Below, in pieces: positions 1-12,000 of a DNA stretch of 64,000 bases (its first letter is position 1; each line of letters starts with the position of its first letter). The stretch is from contig ML680005.1 in NCBI GenBank assembly GCA_007922225.1, positions 1,345,867-1,409,866 of the forward strand, in the 5' to 3' direction. A program made the translations under genes and the position numbers. The notes under the pieces were generated by a model. That model did not search any database and was not told the DNA's origin. It saw only the letters and a program-made list of their open reading frames with translations. The DNA is from Emydura subglobosa. Lineage: Eukaryota > Chordata > Testudines > Chelidae.

Positions 1-44
1 AGGAGGGGTCGGCGCGGCACTGCAGGTGGCCATCGGTGCAGGTG
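1..44 (-). CDS. SSPO: SSPO coding exon 79 (cut by window edge): end of TIL module 10
   Basis: Residues 4034-4048 and beyond. [15 protein letters not shown] continues past position 1. Confidence 0.88.
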
Positions 45-3000
45 CTGCGGGGAGGGGAGAGAGCGTTACTGCCCCAGGGGGCAGCCCCCCACCACGCAGC
101 CAGAGAGGAGAGCCCCGCACAGCGGGGCCCAGGCCCCCCCTCCCCTCGGGCAATGCCCCAGGCCCCCCCAGGGCAGAGATCTCCAGCTCTGCGAACCCGC
201 CCCCTCCTTGGGTCACGCAGCCGCCCTGCGCTAAGTGGGGCCCTGGCGATGGGGTTGGCCAGGGGGCACCTGCCCCCCGGCCCTGCACTCACCAGTTCTG
301 GCAGGGCCCGTGCACCGTCTGCCCGGGCTGCAGGTGCTGCCACGGGACGGGGCCAGCCCAGGAGAGGGGTCGCTGCTCCGGAGCCCCTGCGGAGAGACGG
401 GTGGGCACCTCACCCTCCTGGAGAACCACACATGCAGCCACCCACCCCCCACAGCCCCCTGCACCTTCCCTGCACCCCCCCGCCCCGTGCCCTCCCCACG
501 CCCCGTCCCACAGCCCCCCCCCCACAAACGCTGCCCCCCGGCGCCCGGCTCACTCCCTGCCCCGGGAGGCTGCACGGCCCCTGGGCACCGGCCCCTCCAG
601 CCCCCGGCCCGCACTCACCCAGCGAGCCGTTCGGGTGCCTGCAGCGGCACTGGGCCGGGCTCACGCACGCCCCGTCCTGGAGCAGCTGGCCGGCGGGGCA
701 GCCGCAGGAGGGCTGGCACGAGGGGCTGTCCAGGCAGGCCGTGTCCGTCTGCAGGTCCTCGCAGGAGCGGGGGCAGGGCTTGCCGCAGGCAAAGGACACC
801 TGCCCCCCGCCGCAGCCTGCGGGCAGAGAGCTGGGGTCACCCCTCCCGCACCCCCTGCAGCGCCCGGCCCGTTCGCCCGCTCGGCCACCGCTGCTGGGGC
901 AAACCCTGCCCCGAACCGTGGGGGGCAGGCAGTGACGGGCACCGGCCCACGCAGGGAGCGCCCCTGAGGCCAGGTGGGAGACGGGAGGAAATCACCGGCC
1001 ACTCTAGGGCAGCAGACGGGCGAGGGCGGCCGATGACGCTGGCTGGGCAGGCCGGGGGGGGGACAGCTGCCAGCTGGGTCTCCGCTGAGCAGGGCGCACC
1101 TGCAGCCAGGCTGCCAGAGCAGCATTTCCTGCCCCCAGCGTGGGTGTGTGACGAAGTGGAGGTATTTTGGGGGGTTTCTCTGGGTGCGGGGGGTGTGCCT
1201 CAGTTCCCCCCCCCCCATATGCTTCCTGTGTTTTTGGGGGATGGGCCCTGGGTGTGTGATCATTGCGGAGGCCACTGGAGGGCGGATGGGCCTGCCCCAG
1301 CCACACGTCCCCCGGCCAGACCCCTTTGTCCTCCTCAGTCAGCAGGGACAGGTGGGGCAGGTGGAGACCCAGAGGAGAGGCCACCTAGGCCGGGATGGAG
1401 ACAAAGGACTGGGGAGGGTCTGGGAGATGAGTCAGGGGGTGCCTTGGGGGTCAGTGCCCATGGGAGCCTGGCCAGGAGGGAGCCCCGAGAATGGGGCTCC
1501 CCAGGGGTCGCTGCTGTAACCCCTAGATACGCGGCTGGCAAAGTCCTTCTGCGCCGTGACCCGAGAACTAACAACCCCCGACTCCCGCGCTGGCTGGGAT
1601 CGTGCCTGACGGCAGGCGGGTGTCCAGCCCTTTGTGGGTGGAGGATTTCCCGGGGCCCATCCAGGGGGTCCTGTGGGGGGAGCTCAGGTGGAGCAGGGGG
1701 GCTGGACCCTGCGGGACCAGTGGAGAGGCTGCGGCGCGGGTGTGTGCAGACACGGGGGGAGGGGGGACAGACTCCGAGCACTAGCGTCTGGACTGGCCGC
1801 GCCCGAGGGGTCCCAGGCCTGAACCCTGTAGGACTCCGGCACCGGGCGGTGTCACAGCCACAGCTCGGGACGGCTGCCGGTGGCACCGTGAGCGCAGTGA
1901 CTTGTCCGGCTCCACATTGGCACCCAGCCTGCACCCGCCACCCGCTGCCCCGTGGGTCCCGCGGCCTCTGCCTCGGCCACCGCGTCAGCTCCCACACGCC
2001 CAGGCCCTGGAGGGGCTGCCAGCGCGTGGCTCTGCACCCGACAGAGAGGGCTCCTCTGGAAGGGCGCAGGGGGCCAGGCTGGGACTGGCTCCCGCTGGAG
2101 CTGGGGGCAGCTGGTGCCAACCACCGGGGAAGGGCAGCCCCGGCTGGGCGTGCTGCCCACCAGGGATTGGTTCTCAGCTGCTGGCAGGGCCTAGGGCCGA
2201 GCCGGGGGGAGGATCTTTCATCCTGGCCTGGCCTAGCTCAGCCCAGCCGGGGGGTCGAACCGTTCCCATCCTGCGGGGCTCGGCATCCCCCGCATCTCCG
2301 GGTCGGGCTCTGTCCTGCCAGCCCCCCACCGGCTGCAAGAGCTCGGGGAGGGCGGGGGGAGCAGAGGAAAGATTTGCCCAGGCGGCAGATTGCCTCGAGC
2401 AGCCTCTGTGCCCCCGTCAGCGCCCGGCGGCACCGTGGGGTGCAGGGGTCTGGCAGAGGAGAGAGCAGAGCCCACAGGGCCAAGGGCAGGGCGCGGCTGG
2501 CCCCAGCTGCAGGTGTTGCCTCCCTCAATCCCCCCAGGAAGTGCCCAGCCAAAGCGGCGAGGGGTGGGCGCATTCCCATGAGGACGGGGTCCCGGGCACG
2601 CCACATGGTGCCAGGCCAGCCCAACGCCAGTTCCCGCTGTGCGCGTGCAGGGGACGGCCGGGCCCACACCCCAGTGTGCGTGTTGGACAGCCCCCGGTGA
2701 CCCCGGGATGAGAGCAGGGGTTGGTGGGGGGAGCTGGTCACACAGGGGTCCATTTACCCCGGCTGGGCCCCGCTGGCCCTACTGCCCGGGGTCTGGGCTG
2801 GTCGCTCACCTTCGCACCCGGCGTCTCCGTCGTGGCAGGCGCGGCTCTGCCGGCTCTCTCCGGGGCAGGGCAGGCCCCCGAAGCGGGCGGGGGGGCTGCT
2901 GCACTCCCGGCTCCGTGCCGACTCCCCGGCGCAGGCGGCACAGGCTGACCACGGCCCCCAGGGGCTCCAGCCGCCGTCCACTGCAAAGCGGGCCGGAGAG

Positions 3001-6000
3001 GTGAGCACAGCTCGCTGGGCCTGCCAGAGACCCCGAGCGACGTGGGGACCCTTCCCCGCCGGTGGGATGCAGGAGACGGGGCAGGGGAGCGTGCTGCCCC
3101 GGGGCCATGCTGGGCGGGGAGAATACAGCCTGGGGATGCACCTGGGAGTGGGGGGAAGGTGCTGGCCAGGCGCGGGGCCATGCCGGGAAGGAGGGGTGGA
3201 CACCGGCCGGGCATCAGGCCATACCCAGGGTGGATTCCAGACGGGCGCGGGGCTGGGCCGTACCTGGGCAGAAGGCGGCCGAGGGGCACTCCTGGTGCTG
3301 GACCTGGGTGACGGCGTCTCCGTGACGTTCCTGCGCCCCGGTGCAGTTGGCCCCCCCATGCTGAGGCTCGGGGCAGGCGCAGGCGCGGTACCGCGTCACC
3401 ACCTCGCTGCCACACGTCCGGGAGCAGGGGGTCCACGGGGACCAGTCGCACCAGCCGCCGGCCACTGCGGATTGGGGAGCAGAGCAGGGCCGCTCACGGG
3501 GGCTCTCACAGCAGCCCGGCTCCCCCCGGACCCCGCATTTAACAGAGGGGGGAACAAGAGCCCGGGAGTCGCGTCCCCTCCAATCTGCCACCCAATCAGT
3601 GTCCGGCCTGGGACTCTCCCCACCCGTCACATCCTCTGGGTCCCCCCCTGCCCTTGGGCCCCTCTGCAACCCCCACCACACCTTGGGGGGCACCACCATC
3701 CCGTGGGCCACTCTCCATCCCCCAGCAGCCCCCGCCCCGCGCCTACCCCCGGCCCTCCCCCCGCAGGCTGCCCCCGCCGGCCGGGGACTCACCAGGGCAG
3801 GGCAGGCTGGTGCAGAGCAGCGTCCCCCGGGAGCAGGTGCTGCAGAGAGAGAGGAGGGGCAGCGAGACCGGGGCGTGGCGGGGGGGCACCAAGGGCTGGG
3901 GCAGACTGACGGGGAGTCAGAGCAGACCCCAGTGCCTCCAGCACGGCCACCCCCCCCCCGGGCCGGGAGACACCCCCTGCCCAGCACGTCCGCACCTTGC
4001 CCCGGAGCAGCTCTCACCCGCCGTCACCATGCAGCCTCCTCTGGGGCACAACACCACACCTTGACAGAACCTCTGCCCCACTGGGGATACCCCCCCTGCA
4101 CCCCGGTTCCCCCCTCCCACCGGGGATACCCACCCTCTGCACCCCCTGCCCCCTGCCCCGTGCACAGAGCAGGGCAGGACTGCGTGTCGGGGGCAGCGGG
4201 CGGCTCTTGAGAACAGCCCCGCTCACCAGTTGTTGCAGCCGTCGCGGTGGGCCAGGGTCTCCCCCGGCTGGTACCGCTGCCCGCTGGGCAGGTCCAGGCA
4301 GGTGCAGTCCTGCCGCTCCACGCAGGCCGAGCCGTTCTCGCTCAGCACCCGCCCACCGGCGCAGTAGCAGCCGGCTTCGCAGCTCCACACGCAGTGCTGG
4401 GGGCAGAGGGGGCGTCACGGGGGGCAGGGGAGCCCCGGGCGTGGGGCTGGGGTGTCCCTCGGTCATTGCCGGACACACACGGGTTCGATTCCCAGCCCCC
4501 CGGGCCGGGGCAGGGGACAACACGCCCGTCACTGCGCGGGGGGCAGCGCGGGGGGCATGGAGGGACCCCACTGCCCCAAGAGGCACCCGCGCCCCCGGCA
4601 AAGGGGAGACGGGCCAGGGCTGGAGCAGGGGCCCTGCGGGAACTCGCCCGACAGCCTCCCCACCCTCCCCCCCGGCATCGCTTCCCTTACCGAGAGGTCG
4701 TCGCAGGAGCGGGGGCAGGAGGGGCCGCAGCGGCTGTACACGGAGCCCTCCACGGCGGCGCAGTCCGGAGCTGGGCAGGGGGGCAGAGGCGTGGGATGAG
4801 GGCGCGGCTGAGGGCCACCCCCGGCAGCACAGCCCTGGGGTCAGCAGGAATGCCCCCCCCTCCCTGAAGCCCAGCGCCCCCCGCCAGGCCCCTGCCCCAC
4901 CCCCACAGCCCAGCACCCCCCCCCCGCAGCCCAGGGCCCCCCAGCACCACGCTGGGGCATGAGGGGGCTGCACAGAGCTTCCCCTCTGCCCCTCCCCACA
5001 GGGATAGCTGCCCTCCCCCGGCCCGCCCGCCTACCTGGGCACGGCCCCGCGTGGCAGGCCTCCACCTGGGCGGGGGGCCCCTCGCAGTAGTCGCCGTGGC
5101 CCCGGGGCGCGGGGCTGTCGCAGGCTCGGGCCCGGCTCCGCAGGCCCCCCCCGCAGCTCTTGGTGCACCGCGTCCAAGGGCTCCACTCGCCCCAGCCGCC
5201 GCTCCCTGGGGTGCAGACACGGCCGTCAGGCCTGCCACCCCTCCCCCGGCATGGGGGGCGCGGGCGCCAGGGCCTCTAGGGCTGGATGGGGGCACCCTGG
5301 GGACCCCGCACCCTGTGTGTCAGGGGAAGCCTGACCCCTCGCCCCGCCTCCATCCCCCGGCCAGGGACCCCCAGTGCTGGGCAGGGGCCTGGGTCACCCA
5401 CCCCTTGGAGCCCCCCAGCGCCATTCCCAGCCCCTCCTCCCAGGCTGGGGTCAGCTCCAAGAGCTGGGGCAGCGGGACATGGAGCTGGTGGAGGCAGGGG
5501 GGCTGTTGCAGGGCTGGGGGGTGCACAGGGCCCTGGCGGAGGGCGGGGGGCTCTTGCAGGGCTGGGGGGGCACACTCACTGGAGCAGGGCTGGCTGTGGC
5601 ATGGCTGTTCCTCTCTCTCCGGCCCCAGGCAGGGTAGTCCGGTCCCGGACGGAGGGGGGGCCATGCAGAACCGGAACCGGGTCTGCAGCCCCAGCCCGCA
5701 GGAGGCCGAGCACTCGCTCCAGGGCGTCCAGTCTGACCAGCCGCCGCTCACTGCCCGGGGGGAAGCCAGACGATGCTCAGAGGCGGCCAAATGGGGCTGG
5801 ACGCGCGCCGAGCCAGCCCTGCAGCCTGCCCCACGCGGCGGCCTTAGCTGCCCCTCACGGGGCAACGCCCCGTCCTGTGGGGCCGGAGCCTCTGTCTGCA
5901 CCACGCAGCGCCTGGTGGGGGGGCCTCGGGGAGCGACGCTGGGAATGGGGCCTGGCCCTGCCATGGGGCAAGAGCTGGCTCTGGCTCCGGGAGCTCTGGG

Positions 6001-9000
6001 AGCCGTGGGTGAGACGCCAACGTGTCATGCTGACAGGACGGGGGCCGCCCGCCCCACTGCCACCCGGACCACTGGGGTCGGCCAGCCAGGGCCCACGGAG
6101 CCACGGTGCGGCAGGCCAGGGCAGGGCCCGGGGCAGGAACGGGGCAAGGGGTATCTGGGCTGGGAGTGGCGGGGTGGCGGGGTGGGATATCGTGTGGGAC
6201 CGCGGCGCCTGGCCCTGCCTCTGGGGGCTCAGCGCCCAGCCGTGCGGTACCCAGGCAGCGCGCTGACGCTCACCGTCCTCGCAGGCCGCCCGGGAGCAGT
6301 TGGCGATCCGTCCGGCCACGCAGGAGCTGGGCGGGGGACAGAGCGGCTGGTTAGAGCCGAGGCCCCGGCCGGAGCAGGGGGGGCAGGGTTGGGGACGGGG
6401 GCCCCGGGGGGGCAGGGTGCACTGACCAGTTCTCGCAGCCCCTGGGCACCACGTCTCCCGGGGCGTAGAGCACGCCGGCGTCCGCGCAGGGGCAGCCCGA
6501 CTCCGCCACGCACCGGTTGTTCTGCAGGCGAGGGCACAGGGGAGCTGCTGTTAGTGCGGCTTCGCTGAGTCCCGCAGGACGGGGCCCGGGGAACCGGCCG
6601 TAAGGGGGCGCACGAGGGGGCCGAAAGACCCTGCTCGGAGCCCAGCTCTCAGGGGGGCACCGTCGAACTGGAAGGGCGGCTCCCGTGGGGACCCACAGGG
6701 CTCAGCCCTGGGGCTGGGGCCAGTCAGTATTTTCATTAATGCCGTGGAGAAGGGCGTGGAGGGGGGGGTTTGTCAGACGTGCAGCTCACACCTAGCGGGG
6801 GGGGGGGGGGGGCCGGGCACTTGGGGGGCGGGGGTAGAATTCAGACCGGCCTGGATCAGCGCAGACCTGGTCAGAGACCAGCCGGTGACGTGCGGTGGCG
6901 GGAAGGGCGACGTGTTTCCCGCAGGAAGGGATGAAAGGGGCAGAGGGGCACTAACGGGCGGGGCGCGGGGGGGCTCTCGCTCACTCACCAGCAGCACGGT
7001 GCCGGGGGGGCAGTAACAGCCGGCTTGGCAGGGCCTGTCGGCCGGGGGCTCCGTGCCCAGCTCCGCGCAGGAGGCGGGTGCGTCGGCACATTCCTGCCAC
7101 AGCTTCCCCTCCGGGCAGACGCCGGGCACCTCCCCTGGCGAGAAGGGGCGGGCAGGGGTAGAGCAGCACCGCAGACAGGAGCACACCAGCCCCTGGCCCC
7201 GTGCCGGGCACCGGGGTCTGCACCATCTGACGAGAAGCGGCTCCTACCGACCCCCCACCGCAGTTCTACCCAGAGCCAGCCCTGCCTGCCCAGCCTGGTG
7301 TCCCGGGGAGAGGCGCAGCGCTGTGACGGACCGCGGGCTCCAAGGCCGGACGGGACCATGATGATCCCCTAGTCTGAGCCCCATGGAGCCCCAGGACCAA
7401 GTGGGGAAGCTTTGTAGTATTTTTTGATGGCGCCTATGCGTGCCTCAGTTTCCCCTGTGCTGTGCACAGCTGCCCAGCAGAGGGAAAAGGACTAAGCTTG
7501 CTCTCAGGGCAGGCTGAGACACGGGTGGGGGCGGGGGGGGGGAGGGGGAAGGTGCCAGCTGAGCCGACTGGACCAGCCGAGGCCGACCCAGATCAATGGA
7601 CAAGTCAAGCAGTGAAGGGCGGACTGGATGAGGCTCCCCCAGGACCCAGCCCAGGGGCACTCGCTGGGCAGAGTTCGTGGGTGAAGCAGGGGGCTGGAGC
7701 CCAGAGGCTCCCTCTCGCAGGCGGGGAGGCGGCGTGGCCTGCCTGGGCGGGGGAGAGGGACCCTGGGGGTCGGGCGCGCTGAGCGGCTCCTCCCAGGGCT
7801 GCCCGAAGGCTGGGGCCCAGCCTGACCTGCGGCTACCTGACAAACACAGGGCAGACCTTCCCCCGGATAAATCCTGGAGCGGAGCTTTTAAAAGCCACCC
7901 AGCCAAACCCTGGCCAAGAGGCAGAGGGCGAGGGGGAGAGGCTAGCGCCAGGCTCCGGCCCCACGCCCGCGTGGTTGAGCACGGCAGTGGCCTGGCCAGG
8001 GGCGAGCAGGGGAGCAGCAGCGTCTGCAGGGAGCACAAAGTGACTCAGGCGAGTCCGGCCCGGCTGGGGGAAGAGGCTACACGAGAGCCGGTGAACCCGC
8101 CGTCAGTAAACGCCGGGGATGACGCGGGAGCGGGAAAGCCAACTCCTCGCCCACCGGGCGGAGAAATGGACCCTGCAGCCGATCTCTGACCACCGGAGAC
8201 AGGCTGCAATTAACCACCCACTACCGGCCGGCACGTCCTGGGATCCTGCCGCCTCCCCCTGGCCCATGGCGGAGCCGGGGCTGGGCTGGGTGGGCCCCGG
8301 GCTGGCCCCGGCTCCCTGGCTGCAGCCCGGCATACGGCCATCGGGGAGGGCGCGGGGGAACCAGCGTGGCTCGAGGACGCTGACCCCGGGGCAGGAAAGG
8401 CCTCCATCGCTCAGGCTGCAGCCCCGTTACCGACAGAGCCCACGGCCCAGGCAGAGAGACACGCAGACGGACAAATGGAAAGACACGCGGACAGACAGAC
8501 AGAGGGACACACAGACAGACAGACAGACGGACGGACAGCGTCTCACCGGCGCAGGGCTGGAGGTTGCAGGTGGTGAATTCGATCCGGTGCAGGACCGCGC
8601 TGGCCCGTGTGCGGTTCTGATAGCCGCCCCCGCAGGGCACGGAGCACGCCGACCAGGGGCCCCACTCCGCCCCGGGGCCTGCTGGGGAGAGGGGGACAGC
8701 TGCAGGCACACGCACCCCAGGAGAACCCCCTGCTCCAGAGACCCCCCCACCCTACCGGGCCAGAGACCCAGGAGCCATCCCCCTACCCCAGACCCCCCCC
8801 AGGGCCAGAGACCCAGAATTGCCCCCTGGCTCCACAGCGTCATTGACCCCTGGAGCCCCCAGCCCCAGTGACCCTGAGCCCCAGGGCAGGGCTGTGCCCA
8901 GATTGCTGCAGAGAAGCACCCCAGCCGCTCTCCTCCTGGCCCTGGGCATCGTGGGGAGCCCTGGCCCCCTGGCCCGGGAAGCCCCTTCCGGCCATGGGCG

Positions 9001-12000
9001 GGGGCGGCCGGGGGCCCCTGGTGACTCACCCCGGCAGGGCTGCTGGCTGCAGAACTCGACCTCCATGCTGGGGCCCCGGCAGTCGCGGCCCCCGAAGGCG
9101 GCGGGCGGATCGGAGCCGGCCCGGTAGCGCCGCCGCGTCCCCACGTTGCAGCTGCGGCTGCAGGAACTCCACTCGGTCCAGCCGCTCCAGCCGCAGTGTA
9201 CTGGGGAGAGGGCAGGGTCAGCCCCCCGGGCAAAGCCCCGGGGACCCCAGCCTACCCCTATCCCGGGCTGGAGAGGGCGTCCCAGTCTCACCCCAACCCC
9301 TCCCCAGGGAAACATCCCTCAGCCCGTCCTGGGGGCAGCCCGCAAGGGGCCCTGTCTGTGCGGGACCGGCCTGAGACCCACCCTTGTTTCACTGGGGCCG
9401 GGCAGGCAGGTAGGACGGGGCCGGATGGGACCTGAATTCCTGGCCATAGCCTGTGCCCCCCCCCAGCCCCTCGTCCCGCCCGGGTCCCGGGGCTCGCAGG
9501 CAGGGCCAGCGTTACCTGGGCAGGGCTCCGTGCCGCACACCATCTCCCCGGCCAGGCAGGTGCTGTAAAGGAGACGGGGAGAGGCTCAGTCTGACGCCTG
9601 GAGAGCCCACCCCCCAGAGCCAGCCGCAGCAGGCCCGGGGTGCCCGTGGCAGGCAGGCTCGCTGCGGCAGGGACCCCGGGAACGGGCGCCTGGCTCGTGC
9701 CCAGCGTGGCGAGGGGCTGCCCCGAGGGGCAGGGGCTGGCGGGCTGCGTACCAGTTGTTGCAGGCGTCGAGGGGGGCGGTGTGGCCGGGCGGGTAGAGCT
9801 GCCCGCGGTGGAAGCACGGGCACTGGCTCGGCGGCACGCAGCGCTCCTGCAGCAGGAAGAGGCCCTCGGGGCAGTAGCAGCCCTCGTAGCAGCGGGCGGC
9901 GCACTCCACGCCGGCGCCCTGGTCCAGGCAGAGCCGCGGGCAGGCGCCCCCCCCTCGCCGGCACTCCTCCGCCGTCCGGTAGGTCATGGGCTCCGGGCAC
10001 CGCGCTGCCAGGGGAGGGGAGAGACGGTGGGACGGAGCCGCAGCAGGGCGCCCCGCGGGCTCTCGCTGTGGGGCGGGAGGGGCCTGGGATGGCAGCTGGG
10101 GCGGCCGGCAGGAGAGACCCCCAGTAACAGCTCCATGGGGGTCAGCCCGCCCCCCCCACCATCCTGTCCCGTGGCAGGACCCCCCCCTCCCCCCGTACCT
10201 AGGCAGGGCCCCGTGTCTCAGCCCATTGGGGTGACCCCTCCGCCCCACCCCTCGGCAGGGCCCCACACCCCGCCCCATGGGGTATCCCTCCTGTACCTCA
10301 GCAATGCCCCCCATGGGGTGCCCCCCCATACCTCGGCAATGCCCCCGCCCCATGGGGTGCCCCCCGTACCTCGGCAGGGCTGGCTGTTGCAGTCCCGCGT
10401 TTGGACGAGGGGGCCGGAGCACTCGGGCCCGCGGTAGGCCGGGTTGGAGCAGGTGCGGTTGCGGGTCTGGACGCCGGCGTCGCAGGTGGCGGAGCAGCGG
10501 GACCAGGCCGCCCAGGGGGTCCAGACGCCTCCCACTGCCCCGGGACAGCAGGGCAGAGGGCACGGGCTGAGCACAGGAGCCGGGTCTGGGGGCTCCCCTC
10601 GGTGCCACGTCGGTCTCCCCGAAGCAACCCACCCTCCTCAGGGCCTAGAACCCCGCCCCTTGGATCCCCCTCCTCCTCAGAGTCTAGAACCCCACCACAT
10701 GGAGCCTTCCTCAGGGTCTAGAACCCCACCCCATGGACTCCCATGGCCGAGAACCACACCCCATGGATCTCCCTCCTTCCATCCTGAACCCCTCCCTTCT
10801 CGTGGGCTGCCCCCCATCAAAGCAACCCCGACATCCTTGGGGGTCCAGCACCCCACCCCCATGGGTACCCCTCCCTCCTCAGGACCTAGAACCCCACCCC
10901 CTCTCGGCAGGCTGCCCTTGGACACAGTCATGGCCCTCCGTCTCCCCTAGGCCCTCCCCGTCCCGGCTGCCCCCCGGCCGGGCTCTCACCGGGGCAGGGG
11001 GGCGTGTCGCACAGCTCCTCCTGCACGGGCGCCCCCTGGCAGTGCCCCACGCCCTCCCCGGTGCCGTTGCAGTTCCGGAAGCGCTTCCTCACGCCGACCC
11101 GGTCCACGTCGTAGAAGCAGGTCTTGGAGCAGGGGGACCAGGGCGTCCAGTCGCTCCAGGGGCTGACGGGCTCTGGGGGGGCTGGGGCCCCCCCCCCCCC
11201 CCCCGGCGGGGGGGGGGGGGGGGGGGCTACGGACAAACCCCCGGGGTGGGAGGGGACTCGGCGCCGGGCTGTGGTTCCCGGGAAAGCAGGGCCCCGGGCC
11301 AGGGCCCTTGGAGCAGCCGCCTATCCCAACCCCGGCTGGCAGAGCTGCCAGGACGCCTGGGTCCCACGCCCAGGATGCTCGGCACGACCCCAGGAGGAGT
11401 GCCGCCCCGTGGGGCACTGCGTGCTGGGGGGGGGGGGGTCCTGCCCCGGGGCCGGGCGGCGTACGTACCAGAGACACAGGCCGTGTGGCACTCCTGCACC
11501 TCCGTCGCATCCCCTTCGCACGGCGCTCCGCCGTGGGCAGCGGCCGGGTTGGTGGGGGACCTGGGGGGGGGAGGTCGTTAGGGGGGGCAAGGCCCAGTAG
11601 GGGCACCAGCTGTCGGGGGGCTGCAGCCCACGGGCCCTGGTCAACACTGCCGTGAGGGGGGGGCCCCGATCCTCCTCCCACCGGTTCCCGCTTCCCCACT
11701 GCCAGCAGGAATCGCTGCCCCCGCCTGGGGGAGGGGACACGCGGGCTCAGTGAGAGAATTTGGGGGGCTGCGGAGCTTTGAGGGGGCCGAGGGGTGGCCC
11801 CTGAATCTCCGCTCCCCTCTGAAAGCCAGCACATCCCCGAGCACCCCCTACCGAGCCCCCCACCACCCTCCGCAGCCCAGCCCCCCACTGAGCCCCACCT
11901 CCTTCCCTGCAGCCCGGCGCCCCCCAGCCCCTGCCGTGCTTGTGACGGGGCGAACCCCCCGCTGGGCCCTGCAGCCCGGCACCCCCAGCGCAGTGACTGC

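Noticed and set aside
235..2700. 821-codon open frame on the plus strand
   Set aside because: GC-rich antisense shadow across SSPO exons 76-78 and introns; no domain, no Cys pattern, Pro/Arg/Gly-rich.
4471..4500. tRNA gene (GGGTTCGATTCCC, a B-box-like word)
   Set aside because: No A box at the right distance and no cloverleaf; at most a SINE fragment.
5051..6568. 505-codon open frame on the plus strand
   Set aside because: Antisense to TSP1 and TIL exons; no recognisable family.
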